Shown: positions 47,471-58,369, counted from the first letter of the stretch. The stretch is 64,000 bases of DNA from Qipengyuania gaetbuli (GCF_020524765.1 NZ_JAIVLR010000001.1:62001-126000), one strand, 5' to 3'. Made by a program: numbers and translations. The notes: generated from the letters alone by a model not told the origin.

Positions 47471-47761
47471 TCAGTTGCCTGCGGCTTCGACTTCGAGGTC
47501 AGCCTCGACAGCCTGGGTACCGCCTGCCGTCACCCGGTCCTTGACCGTCCAGGTCTTGGTCTTGGAGATCGGCTTGGTCTCTTCGATGCGCACGACGTCG
47601 CCGAGCTGGTACTCGTTGTTTTCGTCGTGAGCGTGGTACTTCTTCGAGCGGCGGATGATCTTCCCGTAGAGGGGGTGCTTCACCTTACGCTCGACGAGCA
47701 CGGTAACGGTCTTGTCGGTCTTGTCGGAGGTGACGGTGCCGATAAGGATACGCTTGGGCAT
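47471..47761 (-). CDS. rpsQ: 30S ribosomal protein S17
   Basis: The protein has 96 residues, with [20 protein letters not shown], then [19 protein letters not shown] and [14 protein letters not shown], all S17 signatures. A tail of about 12 residues, rich in Ala and Glu, is extra compared with E. coli. It lies 10 bases after rpmC. Confidence 0.97.
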   Translation of the reverse strand: MPKRILIGTVTSDKTDKTVTVLVERKVKHPLYGKIIRRSKKYHAHDENNEYQLGDVVRIEETKPISKTKTWTVKDRVTAGGTQAVEADLEVEAAGN

Positions 47762-47771
47762 GGTCTACTCC

Positions 47772-47981
47772 TTAAGCCTTGGCAGCGGCGCTGGCGCGCT
47801 CGGTCTGCAGCGTCTTGATCTTGGCGATCGTGCGGCGGACTTCGCGGATGCGGGCGGGCGCTTCGAGCTGGTTCGTCGCGGCCTGGAAGCGCAGGTTGAA
47901 CTGCTCACGCTTCAGGCTGGTCAGTTCCTCGGCCAGCTGGTCGTCGCTCTTCTGGCGCAGATCTTCGATCTTGCTCATCAT
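47772..47981 (-). CDS. rpmC: 50S ribosomal protein L29
   Basis: The protein has 69 residues (68 if the second ATG is used). [20 protein letters not shown] followed by [17 protein letters not shown] is the two-helix L29 pattern; [13 protein letters not shown] ends the core. It lines the peptide exit tunnel and helps dock trigger factor and SRP. The start overlaps the rplP stop. Confidence 0.96.
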   Translation of the reverse strand: MMSKIEDLRQKSDDQLAEELTSLKREQFNLRFQAATNQLEAPARIREVRRTIAKIKTLQTERASAAAKA

Positions 47982-48412
47982 TCGCCTCCCAGGTGCGAGG
48001 AGTCGCCCAGGCGAGCGACAACCTTGGTCTTGACCGGCAGCTTCATGGCTGCGCGGCTGAACGCTTCGGCGGCCAGCGGGCCGGCAACGCCGTCGAGTTC
48101 GAACAGGATACGGCCCGGCTTCACACGAGCTGCCCAGTATTCGACCGAACCCTTGCCCTTACCCTGACGGACTTCGGCAGGCTTCTTCGAAACCGGCACG
48201 TCCGGGAAGACGCGGATCCAGAGACGGCCCTGGCGCTTGATGTGACGCGTGATCGCGCGGCGAGCCGCTTCGATCTGGCGCGCGGTGATACGCTCGGGTT
48301 CGAGGGCCTTGAGGCCGTACGAGCCGAAATTGAGCGTGGTGCCGCCCTTGGCGTTGCCGTGGATCTTGCCCTTGAACGCCTTGCGGTACTTGGTTTTCTT
48401 CGGTTGCAGCAT
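47978..48412 (-). CDS. rplP: 50S ribosomal protein L16
   Basis: The protein has 144 residues. [40 protein letters not shown] and [20 protein letters not shown] are conserved. The Arg in the [19 protein letters not shown] loop near the peptidyl-transferase centre is kept. It lies 21 bases after rpsC. Confidence 0.98.
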   Translation of the reverse strand: MLQPKKTKYRKAFKGKIHGNAKGGTTLNFGSYGLKALEPERITARQIEAARRAITRHIKRQGRLWIRVFPDVPVSKKPAEVRQGKGKGSVEYWAARVKPGRILFELDGVAGPLAAEAFSRAAMKLPVKTKVVARLGDSSHLGGE

Positions 48413-48433
48413 GGTTCTTTCCTATACCTGCAA

Positions 48434-49129
48434 TCAGCGAGCCGGACGGACGCCGGACGTCTGCGATTCCATCATCAGACGGTCCTGCGCGGTCGGGTCA
48501 TGGCCGAGGATCTCACCCTTGAAGACCCACACCTTGATGCCGATGATGCCGTAAGCGGTCAGCGCTTCGGCTTCAGCGTAATCGATGTTGGCGCGCAGCG
48601 TGTGCAGCGGCACGCGGCCTTCACGATACTGTTCGACGCGGGCGATTTCCGCACCGCCGAGACGGCCGCCACACATGATCTTGATGCCTTCGGCACCAAG
48701 GCGCATGGCCGACTGCATGGCGCGCTTCATCGCACGGCGGAAAGCGACACGGCGGATCAGCTGGTCGGCGATGCCCTGGGCGACGAGCTTGGCGTCTACT
48801 TCCGGCTTGCGGATTTCGACGATGTTCAGCTTCACTTCGCTTTCGGTCATCTTCGACAGCTGCGCGCGCAGCTTTTCGATGTCCGCGCCCTTCTTGCCGA
48901 TGATGACGCCGGGACGCGCAGCATAGATCGACACGCGGCAAAGCTTTGCCGGACGCTCGATCACGACCTTCGAGATAGCGGCCTGGGCTGCGTTCTCGAG
49001 GATGTACTTGCGGATCTCGATGTCTTCACTGAGCAGCTTGGCATAGTCGCGCCCTTCGGCGTACCAGCGGCTGTCCCAGGTGCGGTTGATCTGCAGGCGC
49101 AGACCGATCGGATTGCTCTTATGGCCCAT
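48434..49129 (-). CDS. rpsC: 30S ribosomal protein S3
   Basis: The protein has 231 residues. [20 protein letters not shown], the KH domain with [20 protein letters not shown], and the C-terminal [20 protein letters not shown] are diagnostic. S3 is at the mRNA entrance and has helicase activity with S4 and S5. It starts 1 base after rplV. Confidence 0.98.
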   Translation of the reverse strand: MGHKSNPIGLRLQINRTWDSRWYAEGRDYAKLLSEDIEIRKYILENAAQAAISKVVIERPAKLCRVSIYAARPGVIIGKKGADIEKLRAQLSKMTESEVKLNIVEIRKPEVDAKLVAQGIADQLIRRVAFRRAMKRAMQSAMRLGAEGIKIMCGGRLGGAEIARVEQYREGRVPLHTLRANIDYAEAEALTAYGIIGIKVWVFKGEILGHDPTAQDRLMMESQTSGVRPAR

Positions 49130-49130
49130 C

Positions 49131-49508
49131 TTACGCCTCTTCCTGCTCGCGGACGACGATGCGCAGGCGGCTGAACGGCTTCAGGATGCGCGTCGACTTG
49201 CCGCGACCACGGGTGTGGAAGCGCTTCATCGTGATCGACTTGCCGACCGAAGCCTCAGCGACGACCAGAGCGTCGACATCGAGGTTGTGGTTGTTCTCCG
49301 CATTGGCGATCGCCGAAGCGAGAACCTTGCTGGCGTCCTTCGCCATCGCCTTCTTGGAGAAAGCGAGGATGTTCATGGCCTCTTCGGCCTTCTTGCCGCG
49401 GATCAGTGCAGCAACGAGGTTCAGCTTCTGGGCGCTACCACGGATGGTGGTACCCACTGCCAGAGCCTCGTTGTCGGCGACGCGACGGGGAGCTTTCTGC
49501 TTGCTCAT
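49131..49508 (-). CDS. rplV: 50S ribosomal protein L22
   Basis: The protein has 125 residues. [20 protein letters not shown], then [20 protein letters not shown] and the loop [20 protein letters not shown] that narrows the exit tunnel. The ATG shares one base with the rpsS stop. Confidence 0.98.
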   Translation of the reverse strand: MSKQKAPRRVADNEALAVGTTIRGSAQKLNLVAALIRGKKAEEAMNILAFSKKAMAKDASKVLASAIANAENNHNLDVDALVVAEASVGKSITMKRFHTRGRGKSTRILKPFSRLRIVVREQEEA

Positions 49509-49783
49509 CAGCGCTTACCCTTCTTGTCGGCAGCGTGACCCGGGAAAGTGCGCGTAGGTGCGAACTCGCCGAGCTTGTGACCGACCATTTCTTCCGAAAC
49601 GGAGACCGGGATGAACTTGTGGCCGTTGTACACGTTGAACGTGAGACCGACGAACTGGGGCAGGATGGTGCTGCGGCGCGACCAGGTCTTGATCGGCTTT
49701 GCGTTGCTTGCGTCCTGAGCCTCTTCGGCCTTCTTCAGAAGGCTGAGTTCGACGAACGGACCTTTCCAGACGGAACGAGCCAT
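49508..49783 (-). CDS. rpsS: 30S ribosomal protein S19
   Basis: The protein has 91 residues. [20 protein letters not shown] and [20 protein letters not shown], then [20 protein letters not shown]. It sits in the 30S head with S13. It lies 6 bases after rplB. Confidence 0.98.
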   Translation of the reverse strand: MARSVWKGPFVELSLLKKAEEAQDASNAKPIKTWSRRSTILPQFVGLTFNVYNGHKFIPVSVSEEMVGHKLGEFAPTRTFPGHAADKKGKR

Positions 49784-49789
49784 GTCGGA

Positions 49790-50626
49790 TTACCTCTTCT
49801 TCTTCGCGTGGCGCGAACGGATGATCATCTTGTCCGTCTGCTTGTTGTTACGCGTACGGGCGCCCTTGGTCGGCTTGCCCCACGGAGTGACCGGGTGACG
49901 GCCACCGCTGGTGCGGCCTTCACCACCACCGTGCGGGTGGTCGACCGGGTTCTTGGCGACACCGCGGGTAAGCGGCTTGATGCCCATCCAGCGACGACGA
50001 CCGGCCTTGCCCAGGTTCTGGTTCTGGTTGTCGGGGTTCGACACGGCGCCAACGGTGCCCATGCAGTCGGCGCGCAGGTAACGCTGCTCGCCGCTGTTGA
50101 GGCGCACGATGACCATGCCGCGGTCACGACCGACCAGCTGGACGTAAGCACCTGCCGAACGTGCGATCTGACCGCCCTTGCCGGGCTTCATTTCGACGTT
50201 GTGGCAGATCGTGCCGACCGGCATCTGGCCGAGCAGCATGGCGTTGCCGGGCTTGGTGTCGCACTTTTCAGCTGCGATCACCTTGTCGCCGACAGCGAGG
50301 CGCTGCGGAGCAAGGATGTAGGCCAGTTCCCCGTCTTCGTACTTCACCAGGGCGATGAAAGCGGTGCGGTTGGGATCGTATTCGATCCGTTCCACGGTGC
50401 CTTCGACGTCCCACTTGCGACGCTTGAAGTCGATGAAGCGGTACTTCTGCTTGTGACCGCCGCCCATGCCGCGCGAAGTGACATGGCCCTTGTTGTTGCG
50501 ACCGCCGGTCTTGCGCTTGCCTTCCGTAAGCGACTTGACGGGCTTGCCCTTGTACAGGCCCGACTTGTCGACGAGGATGAGGCCGCGGCGTGCGGGGCTC
50601 GTCGGTTTGTAGTTCTTGAGTGCCAT
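49790..50626 (-). CDS. rplB: 50S ribosomal protein L2
   Basis: The protein has 278 residues. [15 protein letters not shown] is the normal start, [20 protein letters not shown] the N-terminal RNA-binding part, and [20 protein letters not shown] the conserved loop with the His near the peptidyl-transferase centre. The start shares a base with the rplW stop. Confidence 0.98.
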   Translation of the reverse strand: MALKNYKPTSPARRGLILVDKSGLYKGKPVKSLTEGKRKTGGRNNKGHVTSRGMGGGHKQKYRFIDFKRRKWDVEGTVERIEYDPNRTAFIALVKYEDGELAYILAPQRLAVGDKVIAAEKCDTKPGNAMLLGQMPVGTICHNVEMKPGKGGQIARSAGAYVQLVGRDRGMVIVRLNSGEQRYLRADCMGTVGAVSNPDNQNQNLGKAGRRRWMGIKPLTRGVAKNPVDHPHGGGEGRTSGGRHPVTPWGKPTKGARTRNNKQTDKMIIRSRHAKKKR

Positions 50627-50946
50627 CAGCTCACACCTTCCGTGATGTCGATCATCGAACCCTCAGCGAGGGTGACGATCGCCTTCTTCACGTCGTTGCG
50701 CTTGTAGGGCTTGCCCTTCCAGCGCTTGGTCTTGCCCTTCACGTTGATCGTGTTGACCGAGACGACCTTTGCCTTCTGATCGGCATAGATCGCTTCCACG
50801 GCTTCCTTGATCTGCGGCTTGGTCGCATCGCCTGCGACCTTGAACACCACCGCGTTGTTTTCCGACGCAAGCGTCGACTTCTCGGTGATGTGCGGAGCAA
50901 GGATCACGTCGTAGTGACGCGCGTCGATTGCCTGCTTCTTAGCCAT
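50626..50946 (-). CDS. rplW: 50S ribosomal protein L23
   Basis: The protein has 106 residues, starting at [20 protein letters not shown]; the ATG 24 bases upstream lies within rpl[21 protein letters not shown] and [20 protein letters not shown] are typical. It overlaps the rplD stop by 8 bases. L23 is the docking point for nascent-chain factors. Confidence 0.97.
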   Translation of the reverse strand: MAKKQAIDARHYDVILAPHITEKSTLASENNAVVFKVAGDATKPQIKEAVEAIYADQKAKVVSVNTINVKGKTKRWKGKPYKRNDVKKAIVTLAEGSMIDITEGVS

Positions 50947-51562
50947 TGAAACGGCCCTCCAGCTTTTCAACAGCGTCCTTGGTGAGGACCAGCGTGTCGT
51001 GCTTCAGGATGTCGTAGACGTTCGCGCCCATGGCGGGCAGGACGTTCACGCCCGGCAGGTTGCCGGCAGCCTTCTTGAAGCCGTCGTTCACGGTTTCGCC
51101 GTCGATGACCAGGACCTTGCCGGCCCAGCCATTCTTGTCGAACATGCCCTTGAGAGCCTTCGTCTTGGCGTCCTTGAGCTCGAGGCTATCGACGACGATG
51201 AGGCCGTCCTTCGCCTTGCTCGACAGGGCCATCTTGAGGCCGAGAGCGCGGATCTTCTTGTTGAGCGACTGCGCGAAGTCACGCTTGCGCGCACCGTGGG
51301 CCTTGCCGCCGCCGATGAAGATCGGGGCTGCACGGTCACCGTGACGAGCCGTACCGCCGCCCTTCTGGCGACCGAACTTCTTGCCGGTGCGGGCAACGTC
51401 CGAACGCTCACGCGTCGGGCGGGCGGTGCCGCGGCGGTTTTCGAGCTGCCACGTCACGACGCGGTGCAGGATGTCAGCGCGCGGTTCGAGGCCGAAGACG
51501 TCGTCATTCAGCTCGATATCGCCCGACGCCTTGCCGTCGATTTTCTGGACCTTGACCTTCAC
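50939..51562 (-). CDS. rplD: 50S ribosomal protein L4
   Basis: The protein has 207 residues. [20 protein letters not shown] and [20 protein letters not shown] form the long loop in the exit tunnel. [20 protein letters not shown] and EKLEGRFNG end it. In E. coli L4 represses the S10 operon. It starts 2 bases after rplC, which has an unusual tail. Confidence 0.98.
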   Translation of the reverse strand: MKVKVQKIDGKASGDIELNDDVFGLEPRADILHRVVTWQLENRRGTARPTRERSDVARTGKKFGRQKGGGTARHGDRAAPIFIGGGKAHGARKRDFAQSLNKKIRALGLKMALSSKAKDGLIVVDSLELKDAKTKALKGMFDKNGWAGKVLVIDGETVNDGFKKAAGNLPGVNVLPAMGANVYDILKHDTLVLTKDAVEKLEGRFNG

Positions 51563-51564
51563 GA

Positions 51565-52434
51565 TCAGGACTCCTTGCTCTCGCCGTCGGTCGCGGCATC
51601 GGCCTGACCTTCGGTGGTGGTTTCGGCATCAGCACCGGCTTCCTGCGCCTTCAGCAGCTCTTCCTGCTGTTCGGCGGAAACTTCGGTGCCGACTTCATGC
51701 TCGGCTGCGCTCTCGACGAGACCCGGCTTCGCTTCTTCCGAGGCGAACTGGTCTTCGTTGCGGCGCATCACGCCCGGGAACGGCAGTTCGGCCGGAGCAG
51801 CAACCTTCACGGCGTCGCGGACGAGCAGCCAGCCATTCTTCGCACCCGGGACCGAGCCCTTGACGAAGAGAAGACCACGGTCGGCATCGGTGCGCACGAT
51901 TTCGAGGTTCTGCTGGGTGCGCTGACGGTCGCCCATGTGGCCGGCCATCTTCTTGCCCTTGAACACGCGGCCCGGATCCTGACGGTTACCCGTCGAACCG
52001 TGGGCACGGTGGCTGATCGAAACACCGTGGGTGGCGCGCATACCGCCGAAGCCCCAGCGCTTCATGGCGCCAGCAAAGCCCTTACCCTGGGTGTGGCCGG
52101 TGATGTCGACCTTCTGGCCGGCAATGAAGTGTTCGGCCGAAATGCGTGCGCCAACGGGAAGCAGGGCTTCCTCGCTGTCGACGCGGAATTCCGCGACCTT
52201 CATCTTCAGCGCGACTTCGGCCTTCGCAAAGGCTTCGCGCTGCGGCTTGTTCACGTTCTTCTGCTTCGCTTCGCCCGAACCGACCTGGACGCCATAATAA
52301 CCGTCACGGTCCTGCGTGCGATGTGCGGTAACCTGGCAATCTTCCAGCGAAAGAACGGTCACGGGAACGTGCCGTCCGTCCTCCTGGAAGAGGCGGGTCA
52401 TCCCGACTTTCTTTGCGATAACGCCTGTGCGCAT
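51565..52434 (-). CDS. rplC: 50S ribosomal protein L3 with acidic C-terminal extension
   Basis: The protein has 289 residues, compared with about 209 in E. coli. It starts [20 protein letters not shown]; an ATG 36 bases earlier is not supported. The L3 core has [20 protein letters not shown] and [20 protein letters not shown], then [20 protein letters not shown]. After about residue 220 comes a tail that is strongly acidic ([20 protein letters not shown] and onward to DGESKES) with no rRNA-binding character. The frame is intact. Upstream lies a 244-base structured spacer. Confidence 0.97.
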   Translation of the reverse strand: MRTGVIAKKVGMTRLFQEDGRHVPVTVLSLEDCQVTAHRTQDRDGYYGVQVGSGEAKQKNVNKPQREAFAKAEVALKMKVAEFRVDSEEALLPVGARISAEHFIAGQKVDITGHTQGKGFAGAMKRWGFGGMRATHGVSISHRAHGSTGNRQDPGRVFKGKKMAGHMGDRQRTQQNLEIVRTDADRGLLFVKGSVPGAKNGWLLVRDAVKVAAPAELPFPGVMRRNEDQFASEEAKPGLVESAAEHEVGTEVSAEQQEELLKAQEAGADAETTTEGQADAATDGESKES

Positions 52435-52678
52435 CGTCAAACTCCTCAACAGAGGCACCCAAGGGCCCATCCCATGGGTGCTTGCCAGCCCGATTGTGCG
52501 ATGCGTGCCCCCGTCCGGGCTGATTGCCTTCGAGAGGAAGGCAGACGGGGGACGCAGTCCCGGATGAAATCCGGCGGTATCCCGATGTCTTGCCGGGCCT
52601 TGCGAGCCAGGCGGGGCAATCGAGGGCCCCTGAAACTTCCGGCGGCTTTAAGGTCCTGCCGGGGACCGGATCAGTGGC
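52435..52678 (-). promoter_or_regulatory. Structured spacer between rpsJ and rplC
   Basis: No gene fits in these 244 bases. Two stems can be read. At 52503-52555 a 12-bp helix with one bulged G (GCGT and CCCCCGTC pairing with GACGGGGG and ACGC) encloses an inner hairpin GCCTT/AAGGC. At 52453-52483 the 9-bp arms AGGCACCCA/TGGGTGCTT lie just before the GAGGAG ribosome site of rplC. This is a likely mRNA control element or processing site, given that rpsJ and rplC are usually closely spaced. Confidence 0.5.
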
Positions 52679-52990
52679 TTAGGCCAGCTTGATCTCGACG
52701 TTCACGCCAGCTGCGAGGTCGAGCTTCATCAGCGCGTCGACGGTCTGGGCGTTGGGCTGCACGATGTCGAGCAGACGCTTGTAGGTGCGCACCTCGAACT
52801 GCTCGCGCGACTTCTTGTCGATGTGCGGGCCGCGGTTCACGGTGAACTTCTCGATACGCGTCGGCATGGGAATGGGACCACGAATGAGGGCACCCGTACG
52901 ACGTGCGGTTTCTGCGATTTCGCCAGTTGCCTGGTCGAGAACGCGATGGTCGAACGCCTTGAGGCGAATGCGGATATTCTGTGCTTCCAT
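52679..52990 (-). CDS. rpsJ: 30S ribosomal protein S10
   Basis: The protein has 103 residues. [40 protein letters not shown] and [20 protein letters not shown] give the S10/NusE fold. It also works as NusE in antitermination. It is first in the S10 part of the operon, about 150 bases downstream of a promoter-like sequence. Confidence 0.98.
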   Translation of the reverse strand: MEAQNIRIRLKAFDHRVLDQATGEIAETARRTGALIRGPIPMPTRIEKFTVNRGPHIDKKSREQFEVRTYKRLLDIVQPNAQTVDALMKLDLAAGVNVEIKLA

Positions 52991-53138
52991 TACCTACACC
53001 GATGCGAAAGAGCCAAACGGACCAGCGGTGGCCCGCAAACAAAAAGAAAGGTCTGACCCCGCTTGTGAGCCCGGTTTCCCGGAACGGGCGACCTTCCATG
53101 AATTCTTGTACAGGGACGAATCCCCGTCTGTGGGCGCG

Positions 53139-53167
53139 CATATACGGGCGAGACCCGCATCTGGCAA
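53139..53167 (-). promoter_or_regulatory. Candidate promoter for the S10 operon
   Basis: TTGCCA (53162-53167), a 17-base spacer and TATATG (53139-53144) on the minus strand, about 149 bases upstream of the rpsJ ATG and downstream of the tuf terminator. The leader it would give is long and has short GC-rich hairpins. No gene is seen in 52991-53245. Confidence 0.6.
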
Positions 53168-53245
53168 CCCCCGAATTCCACCCATTTTCACAGGTGGTCC
53201 GGAGGCGCGACGAACCGTGTTCCAGGCCCGTTCGCCAGCCCTCAT

Positions 53246-53286
53246 AAAACCGGAAGGCCCGCCCTCCCCGAAGGAAGGACGGGCCT
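53246..53286 (-). terminator. Terminator after tuf
   Basis: A 13-bp stem with wobbles pairs AGGCCCGTCCTTCC with GGAGGGCGGGCCT; the minus-strand transcript then reads TTCCGGTTTTA. It lies 20 bases after the tuf stop and separates the str part from the S10 part. Confidence 0.85.
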
Positions 53287-53305
53287 GCCAGATTTCAGCC
53301 GCTAA

Positions 53306-54481
53306 TTACTTCTGGATCGAAGCAACAACGCCCGAGCCGACGGTGCGACCGCCTTCGCGGATTGCGAAGCGCAGACCTTCGTCCATGGCGATCGGTGCGA
53401 TCAGCTTGACCTGGATGGTCACGTTGTCGCCCGGCATCACCATTTCCGTGCCTTCGGGAAGGATCACTTCGCCGGTGACGTCGGTGGTGCGGAAGTAGAA
53501 CTGCGGACGGTAGTTCGCGAAGAACGGCGTGTGACGGCCGCCTTCGTCCTTCGACAGGACGTAGACTTCTGCGCTGAACTCGGTGTGCGGGCTAACCGAA
53601 CCGGGCTTGCAGAGAACCTGGCCACGCTCGACGTCTTCACGACCGATGCCGCGGATCAGGGCGCCGATGTTGTCGCCGGCTTCGCCGCGATCGAGCAGCT
53701 TGCGGAACATTTCAACGCCGGTGACGGTGGTCTTCTGCGTGTCGCGGATACCGACGATTTCAACTTCGTCGCCGACGTTCACGACGCCGGTTTCAACGCG
53801 GCCGGTAACAACCGTACCACGGCCCGAGATCGAGAACACGTCTTCGATCGGCATGAGGAACGGCTTGTCGACCGGACGGTCCGGGGTCGGGATGTAGCTG
53901 TCGACGGCGTCCATGAGAGCCTTGATCGAGTTTTCGCCGATTTCCGGATCGCGACCTTCGAGAGCGGCCAGAGCCGAACCCTTGATGATCGGAATGTTGT
54001 CGCCGTCGAAGTCGTAGCTCGAAAGCAGTTCGCGAACTTCCAGTTCGACGAGCTCGAGGATTTCCTCGTCGTCGACCTGGTCGACCTTGTTCAGGTACAC
54101 GACCAGCTGCGGAACGCCGACCTGGCGAGCCAGCAGGATGTGCTCGCGGGTCTGCGGCATCGGGCCGTCAGCTGCGTTCACGACCAGGATAGCGCCGTCC
54201 ATCTGGGCAGCACCGGTGATCATGTTCTTCACGTAGTCGGCGTGACCCGGGCAGTCGACGTGTGCGTAGTGACGCGCGTCGGTTTCGTACTCGACGTGTG
54301 CGGTCGAGATGGTGATGCCGCGCTCACGCTCTTCGGGAGCCTTGTCGATGTTTGCGAAATCGACGGCTGCGCCCTGGACCTTGGTGATCGCCGCGGTCAG
54401 CGTGGTCTTGCCGTGGTCAACGTGACCGATGGTGCCGACGTTGACGTGCGGCTTGTTACGCTCGAACTTTTCCTTCGCCAT
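53306..54481 (-). CDS. tuf: Elongation factor Tu
   Basis: The protein has 391 residues. [18 protein letters not shown] is the P-loop, [20 protein letters not shown] the switch II part with catalytic His, NKVDQVDD the guanine site, and [11 protein letters not shown] and [14 protein letters not shown] lie in domains 2 and 3. It delivers aminoacyl-tRNA to the ribosome. Only one copy is in this window; a second copy elsewhere is common. It lies 93 bases after fusA. Confidence 0.99.
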   Translation of the reverse strand: MAKEKFERNKPHVNVGTIGHVDHGKTTLTAAITKVQGAAVDFANIDKAPEERERGITISTAHVEYETDARHYAHVDCPGHADYVKNMITGAAQMDGAILVVNAADGPMPQTREHILLARQVGVPQLVVYLNKVDQVDDEEILELVELEVRELLSSYDFDGDNIPIIKGSALAALEGRDPEIGENSIKALMDAVDSYIPTPDRPVDKPFLMPIEDVFSISGRGTVVTGRVETGVVNVGDEVEIVGIRDTQKTTVTGVEMFRKLLDRGEAGDNIGALIRGIGREDVERGQVLCKPGSVSPHTEFSAEVYVLSKDEGGRHTPFFANYRPQFYFRTTDVTGEVILPEGTEMVMPGDNVTIQVKLIAPIAMDEGLRFAIREGGRTVGSGVVASIQK

Positions 54482-54574
54482 TTTCCAATAACCTCTGTCT
54501 TAAAATTTGGGATTTCTGCGGGGAGGAAACGGCGCCCGCTGAATCAGGCGCCGCCCCTAGACCTTGAAGCTGGC

Positions 54575-56707
54575 TTACGCAAGCTTCTCCTTGACCTCGG
54601 CTGCGACGTTAGCCGGAACCTCGTCATAGTGGCTGAACTGCATCGTGTACTGCGCACGGCCCTGCGTGAACGAGCGCAGTTCGTTGACGTAGCCGAACAT
54701 GTTCGCGAGCGGCACGTTGGCTTCGACTGCCTGGGCATTGCCGCGGCTGTCGGTGCCCTGGATCTGGCCACGACGCGAGTTGAGGTCGCCGATGACGTCA
54801 CCGAGGTAATCCTCGGGGGTCACGACTTCCACCTTCATGATCGGCTCGAGCAGCTTGATGCCCGACTTCTGGGCCACTTCACGCATGGCACCGCGACCGG
54901 CGATTTCGAACGCGATCGCGCTCGAGTCGACGTCGTGGTAGGCACCATCGTAAAGCGTCACGGTGAAGTCGATGATCGGGAAGCCGACCAGGAAGCCGCT
55001 TTCGGCCTGCTCGCGGATACCCTTCTCGATGGCCGGGATGTATTCCTTCGGAATGTTACCGCCCTTGATTTCGTCCTGGAAGACGAAGCCCTGGCCACGT
55101 TCACCCGGCTCGACCTTGACCTTCACGCGGCCGAACTGGCCTGAACCACCCGACTGCTTCTTGTGGGTGTAGTCCACGTCCACCGGCTTGCCGAGGTATT
55201 CGCGGTAAGCCACCTGCGGCGCGCCGACGTTGGCTTCGACCTTGAACTCGCGCTTCATGCGGTCGACGAGGATGTCGAGGTGCAGTTCGCCCATGCCCTT
55301 GATGATGGTCTGGCCCGATTCATGGTCGGTCGAGACGCGGAAGGACGGATCCTCGGCAGCCAGGCGGTTGAGGGCGACGCCCATCTTTTCCTGGTCGGCC
55401 TTGGTCTTGGGTTCCACCGACAGCTCGATGACCGGCTCGGGGAATTCCATACGCTCGAGGATGATCGGCTTGGCCGGATCGCACAGCGTATCGCCCGTGG
55501 TGGTGTCCTTCATGCCGGCAAGCGCGACGATGTCGCCTGCGAATGCTTCTTCGATGTCCTCGCGGTTGTTCGAGTGCATCAGGAGCATGCGGCCGATCTT
55601 TTCCTTCTTGTCCTTGACCGAATTCAGGACCGAGCCCTTGGCGAGCTTGCCCGAATAGATGCGGGTGAAGGTGAGCGAGCCGACGAACGGGTCGTTCATG
55701 ATCTTGAACGCGAGAGCAGCGAAGGGCTCGTCATCCGAAGACGGACGCGTTTCTTCAACGTCGCTATCGGGCAGGACGCCCTTGATCGCCGGAACGTCGA
55801 GCGGGGACGGCATGTAGTCGACCACTGCGTCGAGCAGCGGCTGAACGCCCTTGTTCTTGAAGGCCGAACCACAGGTAACCGGCACGAAGTCGCGCGCCAT
55901 GGTGCCCTTGCGGATCAGCTTCTTGAGCGTGGCGACGTCAGGCTCGTTACCTTCGAGGTAGGCTTCCATGACATCGTCGTCCTGTTCGACGACGGTCTCG
56001 ATCAGCTTCTCGCGATATTCGGCGACCTTGTCGGCCATGTCGGCCGGAATGTCGACGAACTCGTACTTCGCGCCGAGGTCTTCGGCCTGCCACACGATGC
56101 CGCGGTTGGCGACGAGGTCGACAACACCCTGCAGGTTGCTTTCGGCACCGATCGGGAGCGTGATCACCAGCGGGTTTGCACCGAGGCGGTCGACGATCGA
56201 CTGGACGCAGTAATAGAAATCTGCGCCGGTGCGGTCGAGCTTGTTGATGAAGCACATGCGCGGAACGCCGTACTTGTCGGCCTGGCGCCACACGGTTTCG
56301 GACTGCGGTTCGACGCCGGCAACGCCGTCGAAGACTGCGACCGCACCGTCGAGCACGCGCAGCGAGCGTTCGACTTCGATGGTGAAGTCGACGTGGCCGG
56401 GGGTGTCGATGATGTTGATGCGGTACTTCGGCATGTTGGCACGCAGGTCTTCAGGCGCCGAGCGCGGATCCATTGCCGGATCTTCGGGCGTCCAGAAGGT
56501 CGTGGTGGCAGCCGAGGTGATCGTGATGCCGCGTTCCTGCTCCTGCTCCATCCAGTCCATGGTGGCGGCGCCGTCGTGGACTTCGCCGATCTTGTAGGAC
56601 TTGCCGGTGTAGTAGAGGATACGCTCGGTCGTGGTGGTCTTGCCGGCATCGATGTGGGCCATGATGCCGATGTTGCGGTACCGCTCCAGCGGATATTCGC
56701 GTGCCAT
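54575..56707 (-). CDS. fusA: Elongation factor G
   Basis: The protein has 710 residues. [20 protein letters not shown] is the P-loop, [13 protein letters not shown] switch [21 protein letters not shown] switch II and [12 protein letters not shown] the guanine site. Domain IV has the Lys/Gly-rich tip ([20 protein letters not shown]). It catalyses ribosome translocation. It lies 36 bases after rpsG. Confidence 0.99.
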   Translation of the reverse strand: MAREYPLERYRNIGIMAHIDAGKTTTTERILYYTGKSYKIGEVHDGAATMDWMEQEQERGITITSAATTTFWTPEDPAMDPRSAPEDLRANMPKYRINIIDTPGHVDFTIEVERSLRVLDGAVAVFDGVAGVEPQSETVWRQADKYGVPRMCFINKLDRTGADFYYCVQSIVDRLGANPLVITLPIGAESNLQGVVDLVANRGIVWQAEDLGAKYEFVDIPADMADKVAEYREKLIETVVEQDDDVMEAYLEGNEPDVATLKKLIRKGTMARDFVPVTCGSAFKNKGVQPLLDAVVDYMPSPLDVPAIKGVLPDSDVEETRPSSDDEPFAALAFKIMNDPFVGSLTFTRIYSGKLAKGSVLNSVKDKKEKIGRMLLMHSNNREDIEEAFAGDIVALAGMKDTTTGDTLCDPAKPIILERMEFPEPVIELSVEPKTKADQEKMGVALNRLAAEDPSFRVSTDHESGQTIIKGMGELHLDILVDRMKREFKVEANVGAPQVAYREYLGKPVDVDYTHKKQSGGSGQFGRVKVKVEPGERGQGFVFQDEIKGGNIPKEYIPAIEKGIREQAESGFLVGFPIIDFTVTLYDGAYHDVDSSAIAFEIAGRGAMREVAQKSGIKLLEPIMKVEVVTPEDYLGDVIGDLNSRRGQIQGTDSRGNAQAVEANVPLANMFGYVNELRSFTQGRAQYTMQFSHYDEVPANVAAEVKEKLA

Positions 56708-56743
56708 GTTAAGTCTCCATGAGGGGCAGCCCCCTCGATAAGT

Positions 56744-57214
56744 TTACCAGCGGTAGTGCGAGAAGGCGCGGTTTGCGTCCGCCATGCGGTGCGTGTCTTC
56801 GCGCTTCTTGACCGCGTTGCCGCGATTGTTGGCCGCATCCATCAGCTCGCCCGAGAGACGGGCAGCCATGGTGGTTTCCGGACGACCGCGAGCGGCCGAG
56901 ATCAGCCAGCGGATGGCCAGCGCCTGGGCACGCTCAGGGCGAACCTCGACCGGCACCTGGTAGGTCGCACCACCGACGCGGCGGCTGCGCACTTCGACCT
57001 GCGGCTTGATGTTGTTCAGGGCTTCGTGGAACACCTCGACCGGGTTCGTCTTGGCCTTGGCTTCGACGGTGTCGAGCGCGGTGTAGACGATACCTTCTGC
57101 AACGGCCTTCTTGCCGTCATACATCAGGTTGTTCATGAATTTCGACAGGACCTGATCGTTGAACTTGGGATCAGGCAGGATTTCCCGCTTCTCGGGACGA
57201 CGACGACGTGACAT
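56744..57214 (-). CDS. rpsG: 30S ribosomal protein S7
   Basis: The protein has 156 residues. [40 protein letters not shown] and [20 protein letters not shown] are standard. S7 nucleates the 30S head. It lies 24 bases after rpsL. Confidence 0.98.
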   Translation of the reverse strand: MSRRRRPEKREILPDPKFNDQVLSKFMNNLMYDGKKAVAEGIVYTALDTVEAKAKTNPVEVFHEALNNIKPQVEVRSRRVGGATYQVPVEVRPERAQALAIRWLISAARGRPETTMAARLSGELMDAANNRGNAVKKREDTHRMADANRAFSHYRW

Positions 57215-57238
57215 CTATCTTGCTCCTAACGGGATATC

Positions 57239-57610
57239 TTACTTCGGACGCTTCGCGCCGTACTTCGAACGGCTCTGCTTGCGATCCTTGACGCCCTGCG
57301 TGTCGAGCACGCCGCGAAGGATGTGGTAGCGCACGCCGGGAAGGTCGCGCACACGGCCGCCGCGGATGAGCACGACGCTGTGCTCCTGCAGGTTGTGGCC
57401 TTCGCCCGGGATGTAGGAGATGACTTCGCGCTGGTTGGTCAGGCGGACCTTGGCAACTTTACGCAGAGCCGAGTTCGGCTTCTTCGGGGTCGTCGTATAG
57501 ACGCGGGTGCAAACGCCGCGCTTCTGCGGGTTCTGCTCCATCGCAGGGACCTTGCTCTTGGCCTTCTGCGGAACGCGGCCCTTGCGGACCAGCTGGTTGA
57601 TCGTCGGCAT
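57239..57610 (-). CDS. rpsL: 30S ribosomal protein S12
   Basis: The protein has 123 residues. [20 protein letters not shown] is the normal start. [20 protein letters not shown] contains the Lys (PKKPNS) where streptomycin-resistance changes occur, and [20 protein letters not shown] the second such region; both show the ordinary sensitive-type residues. It opens the str part of the superoperon. Confidence 0.98.
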   Translation of the reverse strand: MPTINQLVRKGRVPQKAKSKVPAMEQNPQKRGVCTRVYTTTPKKPNSALRKVAKVRLTNQREVISYIPGEGHNLQEHSVVLIRGGRVRDLPGVRYHILRGVLDTQGVKDRKQSRSKYGAKRPK

Positions 57611-57914
57611 GTGAGTTCTTTCTCTTCACCGTATGAAGGTGACGACTAGTGGGGTCCGGGTGGTGTGTCGGGTTCGTGCTTGCGACGCGCGCGGCGCATA
57701 AGCACCGGGGCGGCATATCTGCACGAGCCTGAAACGCTCCACCCTTCGGCCACACGGCCACCGGGTTACTTTGACGGCTGCCCCGAGCGATCCCATGAGG
57801 TTCGCTGCAATAGAAAAGAGCCTGGTCGAATTCTCGACAGGCCCCCGGGACATGACCGGCAATGTTCAGCTCTATCTGGCCGGAGCGGGACGAATCCTAC
57901 GCCGGATGGGCGCG

Positions 57915-57943
57915 CACATAGTGGGATGGGGGGGATGGGTCAA
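57915..57943 (-). promoter_or_regulatory. Candidate promoter for the str operon
   Basis: TTGACC (57938-57943), a 17-base spacer rich in C, and TATGTG (57915-57920) on the minus strand. The rpsL ATG is about 305 bases downstream, so the leader is long; apart from this promoter I see no gene in 57611-57971. The promoter lies only 29 bases from the stop of the last gene of the AT-rich island. Confidence 0.6.
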
Positions 57944-57971
57944 GGGTTGGTCGGTTCGCTCGCTGTTTAGT

Positions 57972-58178
57972 CTAGGAGCTACGCGAAATATGCCTATCCA
58001 AGACCTCCTGTAATTCTCCCCGCCAAATCCGAACTTGCTCGGCATGCTCAGCAGTTACGTCTACCTTTTGTCCGTCACGAGTTTCGCTCATTGTAATGAT
58101 GCGGTTCTCAAGCATCGGAAGCGAACTATCCCACACTTCTATTTGGCGCTTAGCCCATCTTACAAATGCGTCGTCCAT
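57972..58178 (-). CDS. Small protein of the AT-rich island, unknown
   Basis: The protein has 68 residues, beginning MDDAFVRWAKRQIEVWDSSL. The start is set by AAGGAG at 6 bases; an upstream in-frame ATG at 58232 has none. It is a single soluble domain, largely helical (RIITMSETRDGQKVDVTAEH then QVRIWRGELQEVLDRH). No signal or known motif is present. It is 191 bases downstream of the OLD-type gene on the same strand and shares its low GC. Possible accessory or unrelated cargo. Confidence 0.6.
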   Translation of the reverse strand: MDDAFVRWAKRQIEVWDSSLPMLENRIITMSETRDGQKVDVTAEHAEQVRIWRGELQEVLDRHISRSS

Positions 58179-58369
58179 ATGCTCTCCTTTAATATCGAAC
58201 GATTGGCGGCACTCATGAGCAACGCTGCGCATCCCGCCTTATAAAGTCAGCATCAAATCGCGTGAGAACCACCATGGTCAGAGTGGATCTCCTAAATCCA
58301 TAGATATTCACACGGGCTCGATTTTTGCGAACAATGGCCAGAGGACGGCCAGAACCTAATCTGAGTGAT

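Noticed and set aside
53531-56722. Long plus-strand open frames opposite tuf and fusA
   Set aside because: Both are antisense to universally conserved genes. No independent signal supports them.
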